Origin: CAWJMN01 sp963844055
GTDB taxonomy: Bacteria; Planctomycetota; Planctomycetia; Pirellulales; Pirellulaceae
Assembly: GCA_963844055.1 (NCBI GenBank)
Contig: CAWJMN010000001.1
Coordinates: 2,728,001 to 2,792,000 of the forward strand
Reading direction: 5' to 3'
DNA length: 64,000 nt
Positions 37,457 to 47,724 of this stretch are shown piece after piece. Below the pieces are notes generated by a model that was not told the origin of the DNA, ran no database searches, and saw only the letters and a list, made by a program, of their open reading frames with translations. The first letter of the stretch is position 1, and the number at the start of each line of letters is the position of its first letter. The translations under genes were made by a program, and so were the position numbers.

Positions 37457-38308
37457 ATGCCCTCCCGCAAAGCCAAGACCTCCTTGTCCCGACGGACCCT
37501 TCTATCCGCCGCCGCTGCAGTTTCTGTGACGTCTCTGCTTAGCTCGGCTCCTCTGGCCCATTTGGCATTTGCTGCTGAAGGCAAAGGGGGCTGGAAAGAG
37601 CTGTTCGATGGGAAGACCTTGAAGGGTTGGCACAAGAATCCTGAAAAGCTCGGCCACGGTACAGGGGGCATCTGGGAAGTACAGGAAGGCGCCATTGTGG
37701 GCTATCAAGACCCGCCAGGTTCGGGCAACGGTGGCATTCTGCTAACCGATGAAAAGTTTGGAGACTTTGAACTGCAGATTGACCTCAAGCCAAGTTGGGG
37801 CGTCTGCTCGGGCTTGTTCCTTCGTTCCAATGACAAAGGACAATGCTTGCAGATGATGGTCGACTACCACGATGCGGGCAACGTTGGCCAAATCTATGGC
37901 GAAGGAACCGGCGGATTCAATACCCGCACGTTTGACGTCAACGGAACCTATGACGCCGCGGGAAAGCACACCGGCTTCAAGACCGACAAACACAAGACCG
38001 CCGCCGAAGTTGGGCTGGTCTCCGCTTGTACGCCTGAAGAATGGGTTAAGGCCTGGAAGATCGATGACTGGAATACCGCCCATGTCGTTGTCACGGGCAA
38101 GTATGCCCACATCTCGACCACAATCAACGGCCAAAAGGTCTGCGAGTGGAACGGTGAGACTTCTAACTCGGAACGTTATGACAAGGAAGCCGTTTTGAAG
38201 TCACTCACTTCGTCTGGCAGCATTGCCGTTCAAGTGCACGGTGGCAAGAACTGGCCTGCCGAAGGGCGTTGCCGCTGGAAGAATATTCGCGTCAAGACGC
38301 TGAGCTAG
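37457..38308 (+). CDS. Tat-exported DUF1080 protein (3-keto-disaccharide hydrolase-like)
   Basis: A 283-residue protein with an RRTLLSAAAAVSVTSLL leader that fits a twin-arginine signal peptide. The DUF1080 beta-sandwich starts at GWKELFDGKTLKGWHK and contains GGILLTDEKFGDFELQIDLK, CSGLFLRSNDKGQ and a closing GSIAVQVHGGKNWPAEG...IRVK. Relatives split 3-keto-glycosides or simply bind sugars, so catalysis is not proven. Divergent to the sulfatase. Confidence 0.85.
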   Translation: MPSRKAKTSLSRRTLLSAAAAVSVTSLLSSAPLAHLAFAAEGKGGWKELFDGKTLKGWHKNPEKLGHGTGGIWEVQEGAIVGYQDPPGSGNGGILLTDEKFGDFELQIDLKPSWGVCSGLFLRSNDKGQCLQMMVDYHDAGNVGQIYGEGTGGFNTRTFDVNGTYDAAGKHTGFKTDKHKTAAEVGLVSACTPEEWVKAWKIDDWNTAHVVVTGKYAHISTTINGQKVCEWNGETSNSERYDKEAVLKSLTSSGSIAVQVHGGKNWPAEGRCRWKNIRVKTLS

Positions 38309-38418
38309 GTAGAAGTCGCTGAACGACACGAGCCACCGGGGGCCTTTCCCTGGTGGCGGTCAAGCTTGCCTCTTACGCGTTTCGTCTTTGACGAGTTGCA
38401 TCCCTGGGGCCGCTGCCC

Positions 38419-41400
38419 ATGACTACCCCCTATGATCGCGTTTTTCAGGTCTGTCGCCATGTGCGACATATTGCCTGGATGCGCGCCGCATGTGGGGGAA
38501 TGGTGGTTATCCTCCTTTCGTTTGCCTTGGCCGCCATTGTTGACTACTGGCTGCGTCCTACTTCGGTAATAGCCCGCTTGGGACTCAGCCTCTCGGCCCT
38601 TGCAAGCATCTTTGCTTTGCTTGGCGTGCTTGTCTGGCGACTTAAGCAAGTGCAACCCACACCACTTGCCGTGGCGAGCCTGATCGAACAGCACTTTCCC
38701 GTTCTGCGAGATCAACTGGTCAGTGCCGTCGACTTTTCACGCCCTTTGAAGGCGTATCGAAGTGGCACTTCAATCCGTTTGGCGGAGACCTTTGTAGACC
38801 AAGTCCAAGCACGCACCGAGGGACTCGACTTTCGGTCGGTTGTCAACACGAATTCCCTCTGGCGAGCACTTCTGGCCGCAGTGATCACAACGCTACTTGT
38901 GGGAGGCGTTGTCTTTGCGGTACCGCAACAAGCGAGCCTTGCCTTTGCTCGCCTACTGCTCCCCTGGAAGCCATTGGCGTGGCCCGCCAGAGACCATTTG
39001 GTCTTCGATCAAGTACCAACGCTGCTGGCGCAAGGGGAGTCCCTGGAACTTGTTGTTCGTGACGAAATCGGCCGCCCCCCTTCGCAAGTCTTCATACAGC
39101 TAAAGCAAGCCCCATTAGGCGGCAAGCAGGCCAAGCTAGAAGTGCGTCCGATGCTGTTTGATGGCGATGCTTACTCGCTCACCATCGAAAACTTGCAGCG
39201 CGACATTTCTTTCCGAGCCATGGGGGGCGATGACACGCAAATGCCCTGGCATGACCTAAAGGTGCTGGCCGCTCCGCAGATCGAGCCGACGGAGATTCTG
39301 CTGCACTATCCGGCCTACATTCAGCGGCCTCCTCAGGAAATCTCACGAGTCGCGGAAGCTGTGGCCGGCTCGCACCTTAGCTTGCGTGGAACTTCTTCTC
39401 TTCCCTTGGTAGCCATCCATGGTTTCTGGATTCCCGCCACGGAGGATGCACTTCCGCAAGACCTCCAATCCAAGGACCTGGAAGATCATAAAAACCTAGG
39501 GAAGGGGGCGGTGGCTAGTGATGGCCTGTCGTTCCAGTTCCCAGCGGGAAGCCAAGAAACGAGTGCGACGAACCTTGTCGAGCTAACGGAGTCAGGAGCC
39601 TTGCTACTGATTCCCGAAGGATCGGAAGGAGTTCGAGGAACGCCGTTGCGTGTCACGCTGCGTGTGGTGGATGACGAAAAGCCGATTATTCGCTGGGAAA
39701 CGCCGACGCCGCAAAAGGGACAAACATCCCGGGCCCTCATTGAGTTCACAGGAACGGCCCATGATGACTTTGCCATAACGGCCATGGAGCTGCAATTTCA
39801 GCCGGTGTTTACGGGGGATAAGCCTTCGGTGGATTCAGCGACCGACTCCGTCTGGCAAAGTATCCCCTTAAACTGGAACCGTTCGCTACCCACTGCCGGG
39901 GCAAATAGCAATCTTCCCATGGATGTACGGTGGCAAGGGCAACTCGATCTAGAACAACAGATGCCAGCCCTATTGTCGGCCAAGCCCAGCGCCGATACGA
40001 ACCTCGAAGCACTTGCTGTCAGGGTTGTGGCGACCGATAGCTTGGGACAAAAGACGATTGCATCCGTGCGCAGCCTGCCGATCCTTACCAATCGACAAAA
40101 GTTGGATGAACTACAACAAGCCGCGCAGCAGTTGGTGCAGCAGATCATCAAAGTGGGAGGCTTACTGGCACAGAATGAGAAGTTGCTATCGGGGCTGGTA
40201 AAAGCTCGGATTAATGCGGGCGAATGGCCTAACCTGCTACAAAATGCCAGCGATGATCAAGCGGCACTTTCGACGGTCATCAACCTTCATCAGCGTGCGA
40301 GCCACTCAACGTTGGCTGCGAATGAAGGGATCAATTATCTGGCTGAGCAGATCCTCCAGGATGCAGGTAGGTCACGCATTTCGTTTCCACTGGCGGAAAA
40401 GGCAATCCCGCAAATCCTAAAAGAGCTCAGCAAGCCCAGTAACGGCGCAGCTGGCCAAGCAGGAGAGTGATCTGCGAACACTTCGAAGGCAGGTCGTTAT
40501 CCTTAGTGCGGCCGTCAATCCTGGCAACGACAAACTAGAAGAACCTAGTCCAGCCCCTGCGCCACTACCCTCTAGCAATGAAGCGGCACAGCTACTTGTT
40601 CAAACCTTATCGCAGCAAAAGCCGCTACTTCAGGCAGTTCGCCATTGGCATGAACTGCTGTCGCAAGCGGAAGTATCGGCCGAACTGTCCAAAGAGCTGG
40701 CAGACATAGCCGCGCAGCAGCGAAACCTGTTAATGCAATCCGAAACGCAGGAACTCGCAGCAGCAACCGCCTCTTCCGAAGATGCTGAAAAGCTCCGCCA
40801 GGAGGCCGTTACCCTTTCCACGCAACAGAAGGATCTCGCGCGGGCTCTGTTTGCAACCGAACGCAGGTTGGCTCAGGAAGGCCTGCCCGCGGAACTATCT
40901 GAACTGGCAGCAAAGCTTCAGCAAAGTGGAGTTCAGGACAAGATGCGCTCGGCAGCAGAGCATTTGCGGCGCGAGCAGTGGGGACCTGCCATTCAGTTGC
41001 AAGCAGAGGCAGTCGCCGAGCTAACTTCGATGTTGCCCGAGCCTCCCACTGAGGAAAGCGATTCGCCTGGTACGTCACTAGATCATGCGGAAGAACTGGC
41101 ACGGGCCCAAGCCCAAAAACTATGGTACGAACGAATAGTCACTTGGCGAGATGCCCACAGCAAGGTCGCCCAGCAAATTCAGCCGTTGGCAGCCCCACAA
41201 GCTGGCATCAAGCCAGCGCTGCAAACATTGTCAAAAGAGCTATCCAAGCAAGAGGTGGACCTTGCGGAGGCGATCAGCCAGGCAAATCCGCAAACCATGC
41301 CGTTCCCCTTGCTGCGTGGTGGCCTGCAAAAGGTGGAATCGGAACTTCGTGATACCTCACAAAACTTGGCGAAACCTTCCTCTTGGCCAGCAGCGGTGGA

Positions 41401-41734
41401 TTTAGCGGTGCATGTTCAAGGTCGGCTGGATCGTCTGGTCGAGGCCCTTGAGCCCACACCGCGCACCGGCGATCCCACAACAACCAAGCCTCCCCGTGAC
41501 AAGCCGATGGCAAATGGCTCTCCCAAACGTCCTAAGCTTTCTCTGGCAGACTTAAAATACATGCGAAATTCCCAAGCTGCGATCACGCTTGCTACTAGCA
41601 AGCTTTTGGAACAAACCACGGACAAAATGCCGTTATCTTCTGCCCAGCAGGCAGAGCTTGCCCGCTTGCAGCAGGAGCAGGCAGAACTGGCCCGAACGTT
41701 CCAGGAACTAGTCGGACCGAAGGGGAGCGAATAG
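38419..41734 (+). CDS. Large membrane-anchored coiled-coil protein, frameshifted
   Basis: With one base removed from the GCTCAGC at 40425-40431, the frames join into about 1104 residues; without this, the first frame stops at 40470 and a second runs from about 40440 to 41734. Two N-terminal membrane helices (GGMVVILLSFALAAIVDYWL and a second near residue 55) are followed by a third at about residue 155. A long periplasmic/extracellular region has beta domains, and the second half is Gln/Leu/Glu-rich and helical, probably coiled coil (LQQAAQQLVQQIIKVGG; QKDLARALFATERRLAQEG). It is like the DUF4175-type large planctomycete proteins that head such four-gene operons. Function unknown; an envelope scaffold is possible. 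Confidence 0.75.
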
Positions 41735-41771
41735 ACTTAACTTTGGATTTGAAGTTCGCAGGAGCACCTAC

Positions 41772-42566
41772 TTGGCATTCCGCCCGTTTATTCCCATGCG
41801 ATTGCTCGTTCGATTCGCAACACCGTTTGGCATTGCCACCCTCGTTGGGCTATTGGCTGGGCCCACGGTAACGTGCGCACAAACACCAGGATCAGCAACC
41901 AAGCCAGCCTCAACTCCTCCGGCGGGACTATTAGACGATTTGCCCACAACGGTTCCTAAGGCGACGACTCCCAAGGTAACCCCGAATCCTGCCATCCCAC
42001 CCAAAGAGTCCACTGGTCCTACGATCCCGCGTGAAGCACCCAAGACAAGTGCCGAATCTACAGAGTCTGGCCGAGCGGAAAAGCTGATCAGCCTTTTGGA
42101 GCAAGCGTCTAACCAATTGCGATCTTCGCAGCTCAATCTAGAACTACAAAAGGTTCAGCAGCAAATCCTTTACCAAATGGATGAGTGGCTCGCCTCCGAT
42201 GATGCGTCCAATTCCACCGGCAAAAGCGTTGGCCAAGAAGCCTCATCGGCCGACCCTAATGCAGACGCCTCGAAACCTGGCTCAAACAATTCCAAACCTA
42301 AACCGACAAAGCCTAAGCCGGCCGGCGATATGACCGGCAATGATCCCACAACGGGGACTGCAACCGCCCAATCACCTGCGGGAGGCGCTGGCACAGCAAG
42401 CGTCCTAGAAAAGACGCCACGCATGATTGCCGACTCGTTTTGGGGCAACTTGCCTCCCCAAGAACGGCAGCGGTTACAAAACACGATGCCGCAACGTTTC
42501 TTGCCGCAATATCGGCGGCAGATCGAAGACTACTATCGGCGTCTTGCTGAGGAGGGGGAAAAGTAA
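41772..42566 (+). CDS. Secreted Pro/Lys/Ser-rich linker protein
   Basis: A 264-residue protein starting with TTG at 41772; AGGAG lies eight bases upstream, which decides for TTG over the later ATG at 41796. A signal peptide ending in TVTCAQ is followed by a Thr/Pro-rich region, a helical stretch (RAEKLISLLEQASNQLRS, LQKVQQQILYQMDEWL), a Pro/Lys/Asn-rich linker and a C-terminal DSFWGNLPPQERQRLQN...YYRRLAEEG segment. This C-terminal motif recurs in the planctomycete operons I know of, but I cannot assign a function. It lies 37 bp after the preceding gene. Confidence 0.65.
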   Translation: MAFRPFIPMRLLVRFATPFGIATLVGLLAGPTVTCAQTPGSATKPASTPPAGLLDDLPTTVPKATTPKVTPNPAIPPKESTGPTIPREAPKTSAESTESGRAEKLISLLEQASNQLRSSQLNLELQKVQQQILYQMDEWLASDDASNSTGKSVGQEASSADPNADASKPGSNNSKPKPTKPKPAGDMTGNDPTTGTATAQSPAGGAGTASVLEKTPRMIADSFWGNLPPQERQRLQNTMPQRFLPQYRRQIEDYYRRLAEEGEK

Positions 42567-42603
42567 GAGCGACATTCGTGAACGCACTTGCCTTCCTATC
42601 TGC

Positions 42604-43680
42604 ATGATGGACTTGCCTTCGTATCAGAACTCCGAAGCGAAGCCGTGCCGCCGCCAGTGGTGCCAAGGCGCGCTCGCTGGGATTATCGCCGCTACATCCG
42701 CCGGCATCTCACCTCAGTTTGTCGTTGGCGAAGAAGACAATGCGGGTGTGATGTTGCCACAAACCCGAGAGGCGATTGACTTGGGCCTTAGCTGGCTTGC
42801 CAAGCGGCAAAACCCCGATGGTTCGCTGAAAGCTAATACCTACAACCGAAACACGGCCGTCATTAGCCTTGTCGGCATTGCTTACCTGGCATCGGGCAGC
42901 ACTCCCGGTCGTGGAAAATACGGCTCAGCCATTGATCGCTGTGTCGATTTTGTCCTGCAAAGCAGTGATGAAAAGGGAATGCTCTGCGTCAAAGAGTCGA
43001 CAAGTCATGGCCCGATGTATGACCATGGATTTGCAACCCTGTTCTTGGCAGAAGCCTACGGCATGAGCCAACAACCCGACTTGCGGGCCAAGCTCTCGCA
43101 AGCGGTGGATTTGATCGTGCGGTCACAGCACAAAGAGGGGGGCTGGCGATACGAGCCTCGTCCCGTTGAAGCAGATGTCAGCGTGACGGTCTGCCAGATC
43201 ATGGCGCTGCGAGCTGCCAAAAATGCAGGAATCACGGTCCCCAAAGAAACGGTGGAGCGATGTACAAACTATGTGAAGCGATGTCAAAACGCTGACGGCG
43301 GCTTCATGTATCGTTCGACCGGAGGTCCCAGCCGTTTCCCACGTTCTGCCGCAGGAATTGTAGCTCTGTTTAGTGCAGGAGTTTACGAGGGGGATGAAAT
43401 CACGCGCGGACTGGACTATCTCGAAGCGAATATTCCACCTGATGAAGAGACCGAGCGAGATTCCTACGCGCTTTACGGCCACTACTATGCTGCGCAGGCC
43501 ATGTGGCACGTTGGTGGCGAACGCTGGAAAAAATGGTACGCCAAAACCCAGCAAAGCCTGCTTGCGCAGCAAGCAAAAGATGGCTCGTGGCCGGACCTCA
43601 TTTCCTACGAATACGGAACGGCCATGGCTTGCATCGTGTTGCAAACTCCCAACGGCCTTGTCCCCATTTTTCAGCGATAG
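42604..43680 (+). CDS. Exported alpha/alpha-toroid protein (prenyltransferase/squalene-cyclase repeat type)
   Basis: A 358-residue protein with an N-terminal leader (CQGALAGIIAATSAG) and several toroid repeats carrying the QxxDGSW-like signature: GLSWLAKRQNPDGSL, IVRSQHKEGGWRYEP, KRCQNADGGFMY, LAQQAKDGSWPD. No DxDD catalytic motif of squalene cyclases is visible, so a binding or structural role is more likely than cyclisation. The start at 42604 or 42607 both give near-identical products. It is the third gene of the operon, 37 bp after its neighbour. Confidence 0.8.
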   Translation: MMDLPSYQNSEAKPCRRQWCQGALAGIIAATSAGISPQFVVGEEDNAGVMLPQTREAIDLGLSWLAKRQNPDGSLKANTYNRNTAVISLVGIAYLASGSTPGRGKYGSAIDRCVDFVLQSSDEKGMLCVKESTSHGPMYDHGFATLFLAEAYGMSQQPDLRAKLSQAVDLIVRSQHKEGGWRYEPRPVEADVSVTVCQIMALRAAKNAGITVPKETVERCTNYVKRCQNADGGFMYRSTGGPSRFPRSAAGIVALFSAGVYEGDEITRGLDYLEANIPPDEETERDSYALYGHYYAAQAMWHVGGERWKKWYAKTQQSLLAQQAKDGSWPDLISYEYGTAMACIVLQTPNGLVPIFQR

Positions 43681-43694
43681 AAGGGACGATGATC

Positions 43695-45065
43695 ATGCCA
43701 TGCCATCGCCCGTATTTATCGCTGTGGACGCTGCTTGCGGCAGTTGCACTTTGCTTTATCTCGTTACGGGCCGCTTGTGCGGATACCCCCGCCAGCCCAG
43801 TGGCGATATTGCGCGGCGGCCGCAGAGTGGCCGCACTACCAGCGTTTGCCATCGATCCAGCGGGGCAAGTCAAACTGCGACTGCTGGCGACGCCACCCGA
43901 AGGTGAAAAAGAACTTGCCAGCGATTTGATCGTGCAATGGGGGAACCCTACGGGATTTGCTGCAGGCGAGATTATCATTCTCCATGCGGGACAACTACGC
44001 GCGGATTCGTTAACCATCGCCAAGGATCACCTACAGATTGGCGACGCATCGGGCCTCGACCGTCTGCTATGGAAGACGTCAACGATTGATCGAAACGCCG
44101 TGCGAGGAATCCTCTTTCAGCCTCCCGGTGCACTACGCGAGCAGGCAACACTACTACGAGAAATTGCCGAAGGGAGCCGCGACAAAGATGTCCTGCTTCT
44201 TAAAAACGGCTCTCGGCTAAAAGGGACGTTACTTGGCCGCAACGACGTTGCTGCGCCGATGGAAGGTTCCAGCAGCTTTTCCTTACAACGAGAGCCAACT
44301 CAACCTCCACTTTCAATTCCTGCCGATCGCGTGGTTGCTTGGCTTGCCGTGGGCAACACCAAGACAGAGTCGCCACCGAATGGTGAGAACATGTTTTGGC
44401 TTGGACTAGAGGATGGATCACGGCTTCATGTGCAACAACTCGAGGCATTGCCGAGGCGTGATGCCAATGCGGCCATTCCTCTGAAGGGCTTGAACCTAAA
44501 ACTAGCCGACGAGACGCAAATTGAACTCACCTTTGCGCAGCCAGTTGACACTTCCAAGGCGATCACCGCTCCGTTCGTCTATTACAGGCCACGGCAAACC
44601 AGCGTCTTCTACTTTTCTTCGGCCAGCGCACCGCAGTACAAGTATGTCCCTTGGCTTTCGCTAGCAAGTGGGCCTACTAACGATTGGCCGATGGCGTGGG
44701 GACAAGGACTGCAGGGGGATGAACTGCAGGTGGCCGGAAAGCACTACCTACAGGGCTTGGCCATGCATAGCGCATCGCGGGCCGTCTTTGACTTAGAGCC
44801 CGGCTACAAATCCTTTTCCGCAGAACTGGGAATTGAAGACAGCGCAGCACCCCAAGGCAGCGTGACTGGGCAAGTGCTGCTGCAGCGGCCAAACGGCAAA
44901 TGGGAGAGCGTTTTTCAAAGCCCAACCGTTCGGCATGGTGAAGCTCCCAAGCCGATTTTCATCCCGTTGGGAGACGCAGTCCGGCTTACACTCGTTGTCG
45001 ACTACGCCGACGCGGGAGATGTCGGGGACCATGCCCTATGGCTTGATCCCCGCTTAGAAAAATAG
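43695..45065 (+). CDS. Exported protein with C-terminal NPCBM/NEW2 domain
   Basis: A 456-residue product starting at the ATG at 43695, with AAGGGA eight bases before. The signal peptide is CHRPYLSLWTLLAAVALC. An SH3-like or beta-rich middle part (LLLKNGSRLKGTLLG; PADRVVAWLAVGN) is followed by the sugar-binding NPCBM domain: QVAGKHYLQGLAMHSASR, FDLEPGYKSFSAELGIED and RLTLVVDYADAGDVGDHALW. Such domains bind glycans at the cell surface. It closes the operon 38419-45065. Confidence 0.8.
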   Translation: MPCHRPYLSLWTLLAAVALCFISLRAACADTPASPVAILRGGRRVAALPAFAIDPAGQVKLRLLATPPEGEKELASDLIVQWGNPTGFAAGEIIILHAGQLRADSLTIAKDHLQIGDASGLDRLLWKTSTIDRNAVRGILFQPPGALREQATLLREIAEGSRDKDVLLLKNGSRLKGTLLGRNDVAAPMEGSSSFSLQREPTQPPLSIPADRVVAWLAVGNTKTESPPNGENMFWLGLEDGSRLHVQQLEALPRRDANAAIPLKGLNLKLADETQIELTFAQPVDTSKAITAPFVYYRPRQTSVFYFSSASAPQYKYVPWLSLASGPTNDWPMAWGQGLQGDELQVAGKHYLQGLAMHSASRAVFDLEPGYKSFSAELGIEDSAAPQGSVTGQVLLQRPNGKWESVFQSPTVRHGEAPKPIFIPLGDAVRLTLVVDYADAGDVGDHALWLDPRLEK

Positions 45066-45080
45066 GCCCTAGTTCAAAAC

Positions 45081-46307
45081 TTAGGTCGCCAAACCCTTGA
45101 TGCGGGCGATTTCGGCGGCGTCTTTGTCACCACGCCCCGATAGGCAAATGACCAAGATTTGATCCTTTGGCATCTTTGCCGCAAGCTTCATCGCTTTGGC
45201 AACTGCATGCGAGCTTTCCAGCGCGGGGATGATCCCTTCAGCCCGAGCCATTTCATCGAAAGCACGCAGAGCGTCACCATCTTCGCAGCAGGTGTACTCA
45301 ACGCGCCCGGTGTCCTTCCAATAGCTGTGCTCAGGACCAACGCCTGGATAATCCAGCCCGGCCGAAACCGAGTGAACATCGCTCGTTTGACCATCTTCAT
45401 CCTGCAATACATAGCTCAAACTGCCATGCAGAACGCCAGGCGTTCCATAGGTTAGCGGCGAAGCATGGTCGCCAGGCTTGTTGCTACGGCCGCCAGCCTC
45501 AACACCCACCAAACGCACGCCCTTGTCTGCCACGAAGGGATAGAACATGCCAGCCGCGTTGCTACCACCACCGACGCAGGCCACTACCATGTCGGGCAGT
45601 CGACCAAACTTTTCCATCGACTGTACCTTGGTCTCATTTCCAATTACCGATTGATAGTCGCGCACAATCCGTGGGAAGGGGTGTGGCCCGATGGCCGATC
45701 CAATAATGTAGTGCGTGTTTTCGACGCTGGACATCCAGTCGCGGAGCGCTTCGTTCACAGCATCACGCAGTGTACGCGAACCCGAAGTAACGGCGCGAAC
45801 CTCTGCCCCCATCAAACGCATGCTGTTCACGTTGGGAGCTTGGCGACGAATATCCTCCTCGCCCATATAGACAACGCAAGGCAATCCAAAATGCGCACAA
45901 GCGGTTGCCGTGGCCACGCCGTGCTGGCCGGCCCCTGTTTCCGCAATGACGCGTGTCTTCTTCATCCGCAAAGTCAACAGACCTTGGCCTAGCGTATTGT
46001 TGATCTTGTGAGCACCCGTGTGATTGAGGTCTTCCCGCTTCAGCCAGATTTGGGCGCCGCCACATTGCTGCGTCAGCCGCTTTGCAAAATAGAGCGGAGA
46101 AGGGCGTCCGACAAAGTCCTTCAGCAAACCATCAAGCTCTGCCTGAAAGGAGGGGTCCTTGCGCGAACGGTCGTACTCTAACGTCAATTCTTCTAAGGCG
46201 CGGGTGAGCGTCTCGGGAACGTATCGTCCACCAAAAGCACCAAAACGTCCATGAATATCTGGAACTTGCGATGATGCGCCTGTCGAAGGATCTGCTGCCG
46301 TGGCCAT
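45081..46307 (-). CDS. trpB: Tryptophan synthase beta chain
   Basis: This 408-residue PLP enzyme joins indole and serine. The PLP lysine lies in LNHTGAHKINNTLGQ, the substrate region in ETGAGQHGVATA, the phosphate loop in VGGGSNAAGMFYPF, and CLSGRGDKD closes the active site. The ATG at 46307 fits the family N-terminus (DIHGRFGAFGGRYVPETL), and the longer frame upstream has no site. trpA is not next to it within the window. Convergent to the operon at 38-45 kb. Confidence 0.95.
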   Translation of the reverse strand: MATAADPSTGASSQVPDIHGRFGAFGGRYVPETLTRALEELTLEYDRSRKDPSFQAELDGLLKDFVGRPSPLYFAKRLTQQCGGAQIWLKREDLNHTGAHKINNTLGQGLLTLRMKKTRVIAETGAGQHGVATATACAHFGLPCVVYMGEEDIRRQAPNVNSMRLMGAEVRAVTSGSRTLRDAVNEALRDWMSSVENTHYIIGSAIGPHPFPRIVRDYQSVIGNETKVQSMEKFGRLPDMVVACVGGGSNAAGMFYPFVADKGVRLVGVEAGGRSNKPGDHASPLTYGTPGVLHGSLSYVLQDEDGQTSDVHSVSAGLDYPGVGPEHSYWKDTGRVEYTCCEDGDALRAFDEMARAEGIIPALESSHAVAKAMKLAAKMPKDQILVICLSGRGDKDAAEIARIKGLAT

Positions 46308-46658
46308 ATAAGTAATTTCGTTCACTCTTGCGGAAAGGAAGAAAACGGACGAAAAGAGACTCCCGACCAGCCATTTTCCGCCAGTTCCGGGTGGGCTATG
46401 CGACCGTCCAAGCCGGCCGCAAGCGATTCCTTTTCTCCTTCTCAATTGTCGCCTCGCCCTTGGGGGATGGTCAAGGGAGAGGACGACGCCCCGGACCAAG
46501 TGACGTCGCCATTTCTAGGCTCTATAATTCGGAAAATGCGGGCATAACCGCACTCCCCGGCCGTCACTGGTAAGCTTGTCCGGTAAATTGCAACCTTTGC
46601 AACCGATTCTCGCGTCAAATGCCGACTGAATTTTCCAACTAATCCTGAAAGCGGTCGA
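46308..46658. other. Divergent intergenic region
   Basis: About 350 bp between trpB (leftward) and mutM (rightward). I looked for a tryptophan leader or attenuator upstream of trpB and did not find one. A TTGTCC...TATAAT-type pair near 46520 is possible but weak. Confidence 0.4.
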
Positions 46659-47573
46659 ATGCCCGAACTTCCCGAAGTCGAGACGATGCGGCGGGGAATC
46701 CTACCGATCGTCGGAAGTCGGATTAGCGGGGTTTCGCTCCCTCCGTGCTCACGCCGGCCGATTCAGGTTTCCCCATCGATTAGCCGTATTGAAAAGCATC
46801 TTGTCGGCAAACGAATCACGGCAGTTTCCCGCGCCGGCAAACGGGTTGTTGTTGAAACCGAAGGGGACTGGTTCCTTATTTTTGAGCCGCGCATGACAGG
46901 CCTCGTCCTCGTCAGCGATCCGCCAAGCTCGGAACATTTGCGATTTTGTTTAGAGCTAGAAGAGGGCCCCCACTCGGAGATTTGGTTTTGGGATCGCCGA
47001 GGCCTGGGGTCGGTAACACTTTTGGATACGAATGAATTTCGCACCCGGATATTAGAAGGCAAGCTCGGGCCGGATGCTTTAGCGATCACGCCCGACGAGA
47101 TGGAAAAACGGCTCGGAAGTAGCTCGCGAGAGATCAAGGTGGCACTGCTCGACCAGCGGGCCATCGCGGGAATCGGCAATCTCTACGCCAGCGAAATCCT
47201 GCATTTGGCCAAACTGCATCCGCAACAGCGATGCAGTCAATTGACGAGCGAAGACTTCCGCCAGATCCATCATTACATGCGGGAAGTTTTACTGCTGGCA
47301 ATTAAACATGAAGGCTCAACGCTTTCCGACGGAACCTATCGCAACGCATTAAATCAATCGGGGGGCTATCAGAATCACCATCGCGTTTATGATCGCGAAA
47401 AGCTCCCTTGCCCCAGTTGCAAAAAGGGCGTGATCGTTCGGATGGTGCAGTCCCAAAGGGCCACGTTTTACTGTCCCGATTGCCAACAGGCCCGTGCAGT
47501 GAAACGTCGCGCGTCCAAAACGACGCCAAAAAAGCCGGCCAAAAGGAAGCCGGCATCCCAATCCAAGGGATAG
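46659..47573 (+). CDS. mutM: Formamidopyrimidine-DNA glycosylase
   Basis: This 304-residue bifunctional base-excision enzyme removes 8-oxoguanine and formamidopyrimidines. The catalytic N-terminus PELPEVETM (Pro2, Glu3) is intact; the AP-lyase region FEPRMTGLVL is present, as is DQRAIAGIGNLYASE with the helix-two-turns-helix. The zinc finger is CPSCKKG...FYCPDC. A Lys-rich tail of about 30 residues follows the finger and is unusual in length. It is a single gene; a terminator is not obvious. Confidence 0.95.
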   Translation: MPELPEVETMRRGILPIVGSRISGVSLPPCSRRPIQVSPSISRIEKHLVGKRITAVSRAGKRVVVETEGDWFLIFEPRMTGLVLVSDPPSSEHLRFCLELEEGPHSEIWFWDRRGLGSVTLLDTNEFRTRILEGKLGPDALAITPDEMEKRLGSSSREIKVALLDQRAIAGIGNLYASEILHLAKLHPQQRCSQLTSEDFRQIHHYMREVLLLAIKHEGSTLSDGTYRNALNQSGGYQNHHRVYDREKLPCPSCKKGVIVRMVQSQRATFYCPDCQQARAVKRRASKTTPKKPAKRKPASQSKG

Positions 47574-47724
47574 TTTGGCCGTCGCACACATCGGAAATAA
47601 CGGCAAGAACTAGTTGCGGTTGAATTCCCCACTCCCTTACACTGTGGGGAAGACGCATCCAAGGTTTTGGATGTTTGCGTCGCCACGGATAGGCTCCCTC
47701 CCCAAAATATGAAGAGGCATTCTG

